Shown here one piece after another: positions 1 through 9,721 of a stretch of DNA of 34,410 bases; the first letter of the stretch is position 1, and each line of letters opens with the position of its first letter. The DNA comes from Desulfobacterales bacterium (lineage in GTDB: Bacteria; Desulfobacterota; Desulfobacteria; Desulfobacterales; UBA11574): contig JAAXQD010000119.1 of NCBI GenBank assembly GCA_012974475.1, positions 1 through 34,410 of the forward strand, given 5' to 3'. A model generated the notes under the pieces. The model was given only the letters and a program-made list of their open reading frames with translations, did no database searches and was not told where the DNA came from. The translations under genes were made by a program, and so were the position numbers.

Positions 1-140
1 CCATAAAATCCATACATTGTTTTCACCCCTTGATTAATATTTATTCAAACACGGATGAATTTACAGGGTCTGTTTGGACGACAGGTTGCGTGGTTTAGAG
101 TGTGTTGCCGGTGGGTGGATCAACATCTCAATATAACGGA

Positions 141-459
141 TTATAACCCGAGATAGGCGGTCTTGATGTGGGGATCGTCCAGAAGATTTTTGGCCGGACC
201 TTCCATGACAATTCGGCCAGTTTGTCCTTGATTTTTTCCGTGACCATACGGAACTGTTCCAGCTGATCATAGATGGCATTCAATTGAGTCATATCCCGTT
301 CATTGACCACCACTAAAAAATACCCACCTTTTTAGCGCTTAGGTGGAGAATTTTTTCAGCACGCTGATTGATATAGACGATATTACCGGATGCATCGGTG
401 ATGACGACACCGTTGCTGGTTGCGTAAAAAATCTGTTCATATGTAATGTTTTTGTCCAT
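141..459 (-). pseudogene. Chimeric gene remnant: PAS/sigma54-type activator fragment joined to the C-terminal tail of a LivF-like ABC transporter ATPase
   Basis: Minus strand from 459 reads MDKNITYEQIFYATSNGVVITDASGNIVYINQRAEKILHLSAKKVGIF-stop (PAS start). It is followed in another frame by VVVNERDMTQLNAIYDQLEQFRMVTEKIKDKLAELS (linker typical of PAS-sigma54 activators), then GRIVMEGPAKNLLDDPHIKTAYLGL-stop (LivF C-terminus) at 141-218. Confidence 0.65.
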
Positions 460-581
460 GGTAAAAATCGGATGTTTTTTTCTACGCTATCTTGTGTTTC
501 CACAAACTATAATATTTTCTCAAACACGGGTCAAGGACGAGCTTGACCCTTTGCTGAATATATGGGTATAAATCATTCGGG

Positions 582-1061
582 GTGAATCAAGAGATGCAAA
601 AACAGAAAAACTCACGAGGGTGTTTTCTCTGCGGACTCGAAAATGATGTTTCATTAAAGATGAGATGGTACGAAGATCATCAGGTCCAGGAAGTACGTTC
701 GACAGTAACGGTTCCCGATCATTTCAACGGTTATCCGGGCGTTGTACACGGGGGGATCGTTTCAGCGATATTGGATGAAACATCCGGCCGTGCGGTCATG
801 TTGAAATCAGGCAAAGATGCTTTGATGGTTGCCCTCAAACTGGAGGTCACGTTTCGCCGTCCCACCCCAACCAACACGCCATTAATGGCCGTCGGCTGGG
901 TGATTAAGCAGAGTTCGAGCCGGGCACAAGTTGCCGGAGAGATCCGTCTTCCAGACGGAACCATAACCGCCGAATGCAAAGCCATCGTCGTTCGCCCTCC
1001 CCAGGATATTCTTGACAAATGGGAAGCAGAGAAACCTTACTGGAAAGAATACGATGATTGA
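582..1061 (+). CDS. PaaI-family hotdog thioesterase
   Basis: 159-aa ORF with hotdog motif (GYPGVVHGGIVSAILDETSGRA). Confidence 0.8.
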   Translation: MNQEMQKQKNSRGCFLCGLENDVSLKMRWYEDHQVQEVRSTVTVPDHFNGYPGVVHGGIVSAILDETSGRAVMLKSGKDALMVALKLEVTFRRPTPTNTPLMAVGWVIKQSSSRAQVAGEIRLPDGTITAECKAIVVRPPQDILDKWEAEKPYWKEYDD

Positions 1062-1395
1062 TAAATATTCTTTTGGAAATATCATTGTAAATGGAACCAC
1101 CTACAAGGATGATATTAAAATCATTCGAGGCAAAGTGGTTTCCCCCTGGCGGAGAAACCGTAGTCATAAGGTGGACCTTAATGATATCAAAGATATTATT
1201 GAGGCCAAACCCGGTGTTTTGGTGCTGGGTAAAGGCCAGCCCGGTTTGATGAAGTCGACCCGATCGTTAAGGGAATTTCTTCAAAAAAATGACGTTGATT
1301 TGATCGAGGAGAAGACATCCAAAGCGGTAAAGACCTTCAACCGCCTCTTTATTGAAGGTAAAAATGTTTGTGCTGGATTCCATTTGTCCTGCTAA
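1054..1395 (+). CDS. Mth938-like domain protein
   Basis: ORF from internal ATG at 1054, overlapping the previous stop; Mth938-like pattern (VVSPWRRNRSHKVDLNDI...VLVLGKGQPG...CAGFHLSC). Confidence 0.7.
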   Translation: MIDKYSFGNIIVNGTTYKDDIKIIRGKVVSPWRRNRSHKVDLNDIKDIIEAKPGVLVLGKGQPGLMKSTRSLREFLQKNDVDLIEEKTSKAVKTFNRLFIEGKNVCAGFHLSC

Positions 1396-1420
1396 TGCAA
1401 GTCCACCAAGGAGGTTTTAA

Positions 1421-1903
1421 ATGCAGATTTTGGTTCTCTATTTTTCAAAAGGCGGTAATACAAAAAAGTTGGCTGAAGCTATTGCAAAAGGCGTTGAGAG
1501 TGTCCAGGACGTTCGGTGCGTTCTGAAACATACCGATGACGTAACCAAGGAAGATTTTGTTGCCTCGGGTGGCGTCATCGCAGGCTCTCCCGTCTATTTC
1601 GGAATTATGGCTGCCCAGCTCAAAAAGATATTCGACGAATTTGTGGGTGTACGCAAAAAAATGGAAGGCAAGATTGGAGCCGCCTTTGCAACTTCCGCAG
1701 ATCCGTCGGGCGGTAAGGAGACCACCATGATGTCCATTATCAAGGTAATGTTGATTTACGGCATGGTGATTGCCGGTGATCCCATGTCAGCCACCGGGCA
1801 TTTCGGAACGTCCTGCGTAGGGTCGCCGGACAGCGGCTCCCTGGAAAACGGGATGAAACTGGGCCGAAGAGTTGCAGAATTGGCTAAAAAATTAAATGGT
1901 TAA
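1421..1903 (+). CDS. Flavodoxin-family / NADPH-dependent FMN reductase-like protein
   Basis: N-terminal ILVLYFSKGGNTKKLAEAIAKG and GSPVYFGIMAAQLKKIFDEF flavodoxin motifs; upstream AGGAGG at 1409-1414. Confidence 0.8.
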   Translation: MQILVLYFSKGGNTKKLAEAIAKGVESVQDVRCVLKHTDDVTKEDFVASGGVIAGSPVYFGIMAAQLKKIFDEFVGVRKKMEGKIGAAFATSADPSGGKETTMMSIIKVMLIYGMVIAGDPMSATGHFGTSCVGSPDSGSLENGMKLGRRVAELAKKLNG

Positions 1904-1911
1904 CTTGATCT

Positions 1912-2757
1912 TTGCTAAAAAATACATTTCTCCATATCCCCGGCATCGGGATCCAAACAGAAAAGCGATTGTGGGAATCCGGAATTCAAAACTGGGATGA
2001 CGTTACAAATGATCGAACAGCAGGTCTATCCCCGAAAAAACGGAATACGGTGGTCGAGCACCTCAGGGAATCAAAAGAACAGTTTGACTCCATTAACCCG
2101 AACTACTTTTTCGAGTTAAGCCCCTCCAGCCACCACTGGCGATTTTTCCCTGAATTCAGCGACGCCACCGTTTATCTGGATATCGAGACAACGGGACTGA
2201 GCCCGCATTACGAAACCATCACCACCATTGCGCTTTATGATGGAGAATCGATTTTCTATTATGTCAAAGACCGCAATCTGGATGACTTCCCGGAGGATAT
2301 AGGGAGATACAAAATCATTGTAACCTACAACGGCAAGAGTTTCGACCTCCCTTTTATCGAAAGACATTTCGGGATCAAGCTGAATCAAGCACATATCGAT
2401 TTAAGATATGTGCTCGCAAGCTTGGGGTATAAGGGGGGCCTGAAAGGCTGCGAAACCCGGTTGGGATTCCATCGGGGAGATTTAGCAGATATCGACGGAT
2501 TTTTTGCTGTCCTGCTTTGGCATGATTACCGAAAAAACAGGAACGAAAAGGCTCTTCAGACGCTGCTGGCGTATAATATTCAAGATGTCCTGTCCCTGGA
2601 AATTCTGATGGTTATTGCATACAATCTGAAAATCGAAGACACGCCCTTTTATTTAAATAGGCTGCCGGAGCCGGTGTTGCCGGAAACACCGTTCGAAGTG
2701 GATATAAACACTGTGGAGCGGATCAGGTCCGAACAAAATTATTTTGCTCTCCTCTAA
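1912..2757 (+). CDS. RNase H-like (YprB-type) exonuclease-domain protein
   Basis: N-terminal HhH-like IPGIGIQTEKRLWESG; DEDD-type motifs YLDIETTGLSP, YNGKSFDLPFIERHF, YNIQDVLSLEIL. Confidence 0.75.
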   Translation: MLKNTFLHIPGIGIQTEKRLWESGIQNWDDVTNDRTAGLSPKKRNTVVEHLRESKEQFDSINPNYFFELSPSSHHWRFFPEFSDATVYLDIETTGLSPHYETITTIALYDGESIFYYVKDRNLDDFPEDIGRYKIIVTYNGKSFDLPFIERHFGIKLNQAHIDLRYVLASLGYKGGLKGCETRLGFHRGDLADIDGFFAVLLWHDYRKNRNEKALQTLLAYNIQDVLSLEILMVIAYNLKIEDTPFYLNRLPEPVLPETPFEVDINTVERIRSEQNYFALL

Positions 2758-2780
2758 CCCAAATCCCCATTTTTTCCACC

Positions 2781-2809
2781 TTGACACCATCTTTGGATTT
2801 ATTTATATT
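2781..2809 (+). promoter_or_regulatory. Putative sigma70 promoter of the menaquinone operon
   Basis: TTGACA (2781-2786), 17-bp spacer, TATATT (2804-2809), about 55 bp upstream of the first mqn ATG. Confidence 0.65.
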
Positions 2810-2864
2810 TTTTAATTTAGTCTAAAATTCTAAAGTCTGATTTTTTTTGTTAGGACCTTTACCT

Positions 2865-4310
2865 ATGGCGCTTAAAAACACACAGGAATTTATCAAAAAA
2901 CTCGAATCCGAAGGCGAACTCAAAAGGATTTCCGCAGAAGTCGATCCTGTATTGGAAATAACGGAAATCGCAGACCGGATGAGTAAAACCAACGGTCCCG
3001 CCTTGCTTTTTGAAAACATTAAAGGTTTCTCATTTCCGCTGATGATCAATGCTTTCGGCAGCTTTCGGCGGATGGAAATGGCGTTGGGGTGCGATTCCTT
3101 CGATGATATCGGCCGCCGTATCGAATCGCTCATCAAAATCAAACCCCCAGGAAGTTTCACCCAAAAAATACGGATGTTTTTCGACTTGAAAGAACTGGCC
3201 GGCATTACCCCCAAAAAGGTAAAACATGCGCCGTGCCAGCAGCAGGTTTACGGTCCGGACGGACCATTGCTGGATATGCTCCCCATTCTCACCTGCTGGC
3301 CCCACGACGGCGGTCCGTTCATAACCCTTCCGATTGTCATTACAAAGGACCCTGAAAGCAGCACTCAGAATGTCGGCATGTATCGCATGCATAAATATGA
3401 TAATGCCACCACCGGTATGCACTGGCAGTACAATAAAGACGGCAGCCGCCATTTTGACAAATACAAATCCCGGGGAGAACGTATGGAAGTGGCGGTGGCC
3501 CTTGGCGGACCCCCTTTGGTGACCTATGCTGCAACAGCACCGATGCCGCCGGATATTGATGAATTTTTACTTGCAGGTTTTATCGGATCACGCCCCATTG
3601 AAATCACTCGGGGAAAAACGGTGGACATCTTTGTCCCCGCCGAATCCGACTTTATCATTGAAGGGTACGTAGATCCCAATGAGGACCGGGTTGAAGGTCC
3701 ATTCGGAGATCATACCGGATTTTACTCTCCTGCCGATCTTTATCCGGTATTTCATGTAACCTCCATCACATGCAGGAATGACGCTGTTTATCCTTCGACC
3801 ATTGTGGGGAAACCGCCCATGGAGGATTGTTATATGGCAAAGGCAACGGAAAGAATCTTTCTGCCGTTGTTAAAGATGCTCGTTCCGGAAATAGTGGATA
3901 TGGAGCTCCCCATGGAAGGCGTGTTTCACAACTGCGCCCTGATATCCATTGACAAGAAGTTTCCCGGCCAGGCAAAAAAAGTAATCCATGCACTCTGGGG
4001 CCTCGGACAAATGGCCTCCACGAAATATATTGCCGTATTTGATAAAGATATTGATCTTCGCGATTCGAGTACGGTGGTCTGGAAGCTCCTTAATAACGTA
4101 GATCCCAAAAGAGATCTGTTGGTATCGGAAGGGCCCCTGGATGCTCTGGACCATTCGGCGCCGTACCCGAATTTTGGCGGGAAAATGGGGATAGACGCCA
4201 CAAGAAAAACCCGGGAAGAAGGTATGGGCCGGGAATGGCCTGAAGAAATCAAAATGTCTGAAGAAATCATCGAAAAAGTCAGCAACCGCTGGAAGGAATA
4301 TGGATTTTAA
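2865..4310 (+). CDS. mqnL: UbiD-family decarboxylase (menaquinone biosynthesis, MqnL-like)
   Basis: UbiD family features (GPFGDHTGFYSPADLYPVFHVT, TIVGKPPMEDCYMAKATERIFLPLL); first gene of a futalosine-pathway cluster. Start taken at ATG 2865. Confidence 0.85.
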   Translation: MALKNTQEFIKKLESEGELKRISAEVDPVLEITEIADRMSKTNGPALLFENIKGFSFPLMINAFGSFRRMEMALGCDSFDDIGRRIESLIKIKPPGSFTQKIRMFFDLKELAGITPKKVKHAPCQQQVYGPDGPLLDMLPILTCWPHDGGPFITLPIVITKDPESSTQNVGMYRMHKYDNATTGMHWQYNKDGSRHFDKYKSRGERMEVAVALGGPPLVTYAATAPMPPDIDEFLLAGFIGSRPIEITRGKTVDIFVPAESDFIIEGYVDPNEDRVEGPFGDHTGFYSPADLYPVFHVTSITCRNDAVYPSTIVGKPPMEDCYMAKATERIFLPLLKMLVPEIVDMELPMEGVFHNCALISIDKKFPGQAKKVIHALWGLGQMASTKYIAVFDKDIDLRDSSTVVWKLLNNVDPKRDLLVSEGPLDALDHSAPYPNFGGKMGIDATRKTREEGMGREWPEEIKMSEEIIEKVSNRWKEYGF

Positions 4311-5151
4311 GAAATTCTCAGAGCTCATTATGATCGAGCAGACCTTTTTTGCCCTTCCTTTTGCATTGTTGGGTGTGCTGTTTGCCGGTGGTGGAACGTT
4401 TAAGACCTGGTTCTGGGTCATCGTCGCTCTGGCTGCAGCCAGAACTGCCGGCATGTCATTCAACCGGGTTATCGATGCTGAAATCGATGGGAAAAATCCC
4501 CGCACCCGTGACCGGCTGGTTCCAAAAGGAGAGGTTGGGTCTTCGGTGGTATGGATGGCGGCGGTAATATCCTCGCTGGTGCTTGTGGGTGCTTCGTTCA
4601 TGCTCAACAGGCTCTGTTTTTATCTGTCTTTTCCAGCGGTTTTAATGCTGTTAACCTATTCTTATCTTAAACGCTTCAGCGCTTCGTCTCATTTTTATCT
4701 CGGCCTGGTTGAAGCCGCCGCCCCCGTCGGCGGATACATTGCAGTCACCGGGGAATTTGGGCGTGTTCCTTTGGTTCTGGGGCTCGTTATCTTGACCTGG
4801 ATTGCCGGGCTCGACATCGTATACGCCATACAGGACATCGATTTTGATATTAAAGAAGATCTTCACTCCATACCGGCTCGGCTGGGGAAGAAAAAGGCCC
4901 TCGTCATCTCTGCAGCCTGCTATATTGGCTCCATAAGCGCAATGATATATGCGGGTTTTCTGACACATAAGAATGTTCCCTACTGGACTGCGGTTTTATT
5001 GGTCGGAATAATATTTTTTTACCAGCAGAGACTTGCCAGGCGTAAAAACATCGCTTTGGCTGTAAAGAATTTTTTCAAAGTCAACATGTATATATCCCCG
5101 ATACTTTTTTTCGGAACTCTCACGGATGTTTTTCTCGGACAAATTTTATAA
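4300..5151 (+). CDS. mqnP: UbiA-family prenyltransferase (MqnP-like)
   Basis: NRVIDAEIDGKNPRTRDR and YAIQDIDFDIKEDLHSIPARLG Asp-rich motifs; multiple hydrophobic helices; overlaps previous CDS. Confidence 0.87.
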   Translation: MDFKKFSELIMIEQTFFALPFALLGVLFAGGGTFKTWFWVIVALAAARTAGMSFNRVIDAEIDGKNPRTRDRLVPKGEVGSSVVWMAAVISSLVLVGASFMLNRLCFYLSFPAVLMLLTYSYLKRFSASSHFYLGLVEAAAPVGGYIAVTGEFGRVPLVLGLVILTWIAGLDIVYAIQDIDFDIKEDLHSIPARLGKKKALVISAACYIGSISAMIYAGFLTHKNVPYWTAVLLVGIIFFYQQRLARRKNIALAVKNFFKVNMYISPILFFGTLTDVFLGQIL

Positions 5152-5186
5152 ACGTCGAACAGAGGATTAATATAAGGCTGAACACA

Positions 5187-5789
5187 ATGATCGTTGTCGG
5201 AATTTCAGGTGCCAGCGGCCCCATCATGGGCATTCGTTTGATTGAAGAACTCCTCAATTCAAAAGAGCGGGTCGCAGGAATTGTTTCACAGGCTGCCGGA
5301 CAAATTATTGAATACGAAATGCTCAATGAAAAGGAATCCTTTACATCCTTAAAAGAACTGCTTTTAAAACGCGGCGTTTCGCGCAACCATAATCTTTTGA
5401 GCGAATTTAAAAATCATGATTTCTTTACCCCGGTTGCCAGCGGATCTGCAGAATTTGAAGCGATGGTTGTCATGCCCTGCTCCATGAAAACATTGTCCGC
5501 CATTGTCCATGGATATGCCGATTCACTGATTACCAGAGCCTGTGACGTGGCATTAAAAGAACGGCGAAGATGCATCATCGTTCCCAGAGAAACACCGCTG
5601 AGTGTTGTTCATACTGAAAATTTGCACAAGGCAGCCCTGGCAGGAATTGAGATCGTGCCGCCGGTTCCGGGGTTTTACACCCGGCCTGAATCCCTTGATG
5701 ACGTGATCAATTTTGTTGTGGGAAAGGTGTTGAACCTTTTGGGAAGAAGGCATGACCTGTTTGAAAGCTGGGGAAAGAGGGAAGTATAA
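5187..5789 (+). CDS. mqnM: UbiX-family flavin prenyltransferase (MqnM-like)
   Basis: N-terminal VVGISGASGPIMGIRLIEEL, MVVMPCSMKTLSAIVHGYADSLITRACDVALKERRRCIIVPRETPLS. Confidence 0.9.
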   Translation: MIVVGISGASGPIMGIRLIEELLNSKERVAGIVSQAAGQIIEYEMLNEKESFTSLKELLLKRGVSRNHNLLSEFKNHDFFTPVASGSAEFEAMVVMPCSMKTLSAIVHGYADSLITRACDVALKERRRCIIVPRETPLSVVHTENLHKAALAGIEIVPPVPGFYTRPESLDDVINFVVGKVLNLLGRRHDLFESWGKREV

Positions 5790-5790
5790 C

Positions 5791-6909
5791 GTGGAATTTC
5801 TGGATACGTTACAGAATAAAACACTCCGCAGCATTGCCGAAAAAGTTTGCAGCAAAGTTCCCGTCAACAAAGAAGATGCCCTTTACATGCTCACAACCGA
5901 CCACATCCTCGATCTTGGCGCCATTGCCCATCATATCCGGACCAGATTGCACGGAAACCTTGCATACTATGGTGTAAACATGAATCTTAACTACACCAAC
6001 ATATGCGAGCTTCGATGCCCGTTATGCGCCTATTCCTGTGATGAAAACGACGAAAACGCGTTTCTGCTTTCCATAGACGAAATTGACCGGAGGATACGAA
6101 AGGCTTCTTTGGTGGGAATTGATGAAGTTCACATCGTGGGCGGGCTCCATCCCGATCTTGGTATCGATTATTTCGAGCAGATGTTAAGACGCATAAAAAA
6201 GATAAAACCGGATATTCATATTGTTGGTTTTACTGCGGTTGAATACGATTATTTTGCGAAAAAAAACAAAATTTCCCTTGAAGAAGTGTTCAAACGGCTT
6301 ATGGATGCCGGCGTCGAAGCACTCCCCGGAGGCGGTGCTGAAATTTTTTCGCCCCGGGTCCGCGATATCATCGCGCCGAAGAAAATATCAGGGTCAAAAT
6401 GGCTGTCCGTAATGCGGACAGCGCACAAAATGGGTCTTAAAACCAATGCCACCCTGCTGTATAACCATATCGAGACCCCGGAAGATATTGTGGATCACCT
6501 TTCACAGATCCGCGATCTGCAGGATGAGACCGGGGGATTCAAAACCTTTGTGCCCTTACAGTTTCACGGAGAAAACACAAAAATTGACCCACGCCCATCG
6601 ACCTCCGGTTACGACGACATCAGGCTCTATGCTGCGAGCAGGATTTTTCTTCACAATGTCCCCCATCTTAAGGCATTGTGGATGTATCTGGGTGATAAAA
6701 TGGCTCAAGTACTTCTCCGGTTCGGCGTTGATGATATCGGCGCAACGTATCACAATGAAAAAGTGGTTCATGCTGCCGGTGCACAAACACCCGATTTTGG
6801 ATCCGAGCCGTTTTTAAGAAGACTTATCCATGAAGCCCAACTCATACCTGAACGAACAACAGCCAGTTACCGCAGTTCATCGGGCAGCCTGAAAAAGGAA
6901 ATTGTATGA
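5791..6909 (+). CDS. mqnE: Aminofutalosine synthase (radical SAM)
   Basis: Radical SAM CxxxCxxC (CELRCPLC); GGLHPDLGIDYFEQMLRRIK; PLQFHGENTKI; paralogous to mqnC in the same cluster. GTG start at 5791 preferred over the track's 5752. Confidence 0.88.
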   Translation: MEFLDTLQNKTLRSIAEKVCSKVPVNKEDALYMLTTDHILDLGAIAHHIRTRLHGNLAYYGVNMNLNYTNICELRCPLCAYSCDENDENAFLLSIDEIDRRIRKASLVGIDEVHIVGGLHPDLGIDYFEQMLRRIKKIKPDIHIVGFTAVEYDYFAKKNKISLEEVFKRLMDAGVEALPGGGAEIFSPRVRDIIAPKKISGSKWLSVMRTAHKMGLKTNATLLYNHIETPEDIVDHLSQIRDLQDETGGFKTFVPLQFHGENTKIDPRPSTSGYDDIRLYAASRIFLHNVPHLKALWMYLGDKMAQVLLRFGVDDIGATYHNEKVVHAAGAQTPDFGSEPFLRRLIHEAQLIPERTTASYRSSSGSLKKEIV

Positions 6910-7718
6910 GGCTCGGGTATATCGACTATCTTAACTGCTATCCCTTTTATTACCGGATGTTTGAAAAAAAACCTGTCCCAGGAATCAGCATCTATCCGGG
7001 GTACCCGTGCATGCTCAATAAAATGATGGCGGACCGGCAACTCGACATGAGTCCCATTTCTTCCGCAACCTGTGCAGAAATTGCTGACGATGTGGCCCTC
7101 CTTCCCCAATTCTGTTTAAGTTCGGTGGGATATGTGGGATCGGTGATTCTTACGAGCAAAATTCCCATTGAAGAATTGAATCACAAGAAAGTGGGAATTA
7201 CCAGCGCATCTCATACGTCAGCGGTGCTGTTAAAAATTCTTCTTAAAAATTATTACAATGCAGAGCCGTTTTACATACCCACCGATCCGAGGCCGGTGCT
7301 TAAAGATATGGATGCCGCTCTGGTTATCGGCAACGATGCCATGGCAATATCCTCTGAACCGGCATCCTATAGTTATGACCTTGGGGACCTGTGGCTTCGC
7401 AAGACCGGTTTCCCTGTGGTATTTGCCGTGTTTGCAGTCAGAAAAAGCATCGTTGAAAAATACGCGTCGGAAATCAGAGCGGTGGTTTCTTCATATCACA
7501 GCGCTTTGCGCCACCTCAAAGAGGATAAAGAGCAGGTCGTTTCAAAGGCAAGCGCAAAATATCCGGATATTATTTACGACATAAACAGCTACTTTGACCT
7601 GTTGCAGTTTAAGTTCGACGAGGATTTGAAAGATGCCTTGATGTTTTACTATTCAATGGCCGGAGACATGGGTCTGATAAAAAAGGTGAAAGGCTTAAAA
7701 TATTTGTCTTTTGAATAG
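6906..7718 (+). CDS. mqnA: Chorismate dehydratase
   Basis: MRLGYIDYLNCYPFYY N-terminus, LDMSPISSATCAEIADD, periplasmic-binding-like fold; ATGA overlap with mqnE. Confidence 0.9.
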   Translation: MRLGYIDYLNCYPFYYRMFEKKPVPGISIYPGYPCMLNKMMADRQLDMSPISSATCAEIADDVALLPQFCLSSVGYVGSVILTSKIPIEELNHKKVGITSASHTSAVLLKILLKNYYNAEPFYIPTDPRPVLKDMDAALVIGNDAMAISSEPASYSYDLGDLWLRKTGFPVVFAVFAVRKSIVEKYASEIRAVVSSYHSALRHLKEDKEQVVSKASAKYPDIIYDINSYFDLLQFKFDEDLKDALMFYYSMAGDMGLIKKVKGLKYLSFE

Positions 7719-7720
7719 AA

Positions 7721-8800
7721 ATGGAGGACATAATTCAAAACAGCGATCTTTATCATAATATATGCGGGGGTAACAGAATCACCTCCAAAGAAGCTCTGGA
7801 TCTATTTTCCTGGGACATCATCGATCTGGGGAACGCCGGAGATATGAGAAGAAAACTGACATTCCCCAAAGAAAAGGTCGGATTCATCGTCGATCGGATT
7901 GTGAACTTTACCAATATTTGTGAGGCGGCCTGTGCTTTCTGCGCATTTCATTCCCGGGCAAATCTCATTCAATCTTATGAACTGACCATTGATGAAATTT
8001 GCCGGAAGGTTGAAGAACTGGTTGCTGTTGGAGGAACCCAGGTGATGCTTCAGGGCGGACTTCACCCCGATTACACACTGGATAAATACATCCACATGGT
8101 GACGTCCGTGAAAAAACGTTTCCCGGAAATCCACCTTCACTCCTTTTCTCCTGCGGAAATTGTGCATATTTCGCGGAAAAACTCGCTGTCGACAGATGAT
8201 GTCGTAAAAGCATTAAAAGAAGCCGGCCTCGATTCCGTACCGGGGGCATCAGATCTTTTGGTTGACAGAATCCGCGCCAAGGTGAGCCCGAAAAAAAACA
8301 CCGTGGATGAATGGCGGGAGGTCATACACTCGCTATGCAAAAATGAAATGAAGTCATCAGCGACCATGACCTACGGCATGGGAGAGACCCTTAAAGAGAA
8401 GATAGAACATCTTGAGGTCATCCGCGATGTTCAAGACCGAACCGGCGTTTTCCAGGCGTTTATTCCCTGGTCTTTTTCACCTCCAAGGACGCAAATGGCG
8501 GATCTCCTCCCGGCAACGGGTATGGATTATCTTAAAATCGTGGCCATCTCGAGGATATTCCTTGACAATATCACCCATATTCAGGCGGGATGGCTGACCG
8601 AAGGTTTGAAGCTTGCACAGATCGCCCTGACCATGGGGGCCAACGACATGGGCGGCGTGCTCATGGAAGAGGTTGTGGTAAAGGCTACAGGAATAACAAC
8701 CCGGACCCACCAAAAGGAGCTTGTCCATATCATTAAAAACGCCGGAAAGATTCCTGTTCAAAGGGATTCTGTATATCAGGCCCTAAGGAATTTCCGGTGA
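7721..8800 (+). CDS. mqnC: Dehypoxanthine futalosine cyclase (radical SAM)
   Basis: NICEAACAFCAFHS (CxxxCxxC), GGTQVMLQGGLHPDYTLDKY, FIPWSFSPPRTQM, QAGWLTEGLKLAQIALTMGANDMGGVLMEE. Confidence 0.92.
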   Translation: MEDIIQNSDLYHNICGGNRITSKEALDLFSWDIIDLGNAGDMRRKLTFPKEKVGFIVDRIVNFTNICEAACAFCAFHSRANLIQSYELTIDEICRKVEELVAVGGTQVMLQGGLHPDYTLDKYIHMVTSVKKRFPEIHLHSFSPAEIVHISRKNSLSTDDVVKALKEAGLDSVPGASDLLVDRIRAKVSPKKNTVDEWREVIHSLCKNEMKSSATMTYGMGETLKEKIEHLEVIRDVQDRTGVFQAFIPWSFSPPRTQMADLLPATGMDYLKIVAISRIFLDNITHIQAGWLTEGLKLAQIALTMGANDMGGVLMEEVVVKATGITTRTHQKELVHIIKNAGKIPVQRDSVYQALRNFR

Positions 8801-8872
8801 ACATCAGCTTGGGTGGGCGTTTTATATCGAAGTATTGCATCTTCATTAACCGTTTAAATTCTGAATAGATTC

Positions 8873-8892
8873 CCACGGGCATACGCCCGTGG
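8873..8892. repeat. Perfect 8-bp stem palindrome CCACGGGC-ATAC-GCCCGTGG between mqnC and mqnD
   Basis: Exact inverted repeat read directly; no downstream T-run. Confidence 0.8.
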
Positions 8893-8920
8893 TCCTCTGC
8901 CAATTTTGGAAAGAAGCATC

Positions 8921-9721
8921 ATGACAACACTCGATATTGCTTTTTCAACATGCCCCAATGATACCTTTATATTTCATGCAATGCTTCACGACGCTATCGA
9001 TACGGGAAATTTGCGCTTTATTCCCCATATGCACGACGTGGAAGATCTTAATAAAAAAGCTTTTTCTAAAACATTTGATGTTTCAAAGCTTTCCTTCTAT
9101 GCCTATCTTAAACTAAGACAAAACTACGAAATCCTTGATGCAGGATCGGCTCTGGGGTATGGATGTGGACCGCTTCTTGTGGGAAGGTCGGCTGATCTAT
9201 CCTTGCCCGAAGCAAAAATCGCCGTACCCGGTGAATATACAACCGCACATCTTCTGTTAAAACTATGGCGTCCTGAAATTCGCAACGTCGAAATAACCCG
9301 GTTTGACAACATCCTTGAAAAGGTACAAATCGGAAAATATGATGCCGGGCTGATCATTCACGAGGGCCGGTTCATCTATCCGGAATATGACTGTGTCGAG
9401 ATCGTCGATCTTGGCAAATGGTGGGAAAGTGAAACAGGGCTTCCGATCCCTTTGGGCTGTATCGCTGTCAGAAAAGATCGTCCAGCCATCGATCTGAAAA
9501 ATGATATTGAATCTGTGCTTCGGAATTCGGTGCAATATGCTTTGGAAAACAGACATGCGTCCAGGGAATTTGTAAAATTACATGCCCAGGAAATGGATGA
9601 TCGGGTCATTGACGGACATATCGACCTGTATGTCAATAATTTTACCGTATCACTTGGAGAAACCGGTGAAAAAGCGATACAAGCCCTTGAGGAGATGGCA
9701 CGGTGGAAAAAAATTTTGTAA
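8921..9721 (+). CDS. mqnD: 1,4-dihydroxy-6-naphthoate synthase
   Basis: LDIAFSTCPNDTFIFHAMLHDAID N-terminus and DAGLIIHEGRFIYPEYDCVEIVDLGKWWESETGLPIPLGCIAVRKD. Confidence 0.92.
   Translation: MTTLDIAFSTCPNDTFIFHAMLHDAIDTGNLRFIPHMHDVEDLNKKAFSKTFDVSKLSFYAYLKLRQNYEILDAGSALGYGCGPLLVGRSADLSLPEAKIAVPGEYTTAHLLLKLWRPEIRNVEITRFDNILEKVQIGKYDAGLIIHEGRFIYPEYDCVEIVDLGKWWESETGLPIPLGCIAVRKDRPAIDLKNDIESVLRNSVQYALENRHASREFVKLHAQEMDDRVIDGHIDLYVNNFTVSLGETGEKAIQALEEMARWKKIL

Noticed and set aside
1-14. CCATAAAATCCATA repeated at 28038-28051
   Set aside because: A 14-bp AT-rich match within 34 kb is expected by chance.
3870-4607. 245-aa minus-strand ORF (and many other antisense ORFs inside mqn, priA, polA, fusA)
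   Set aside because: Lies opposite well-supported coding genes and shows no recognisable protein motifs; shadow ORFs of coding sequence.
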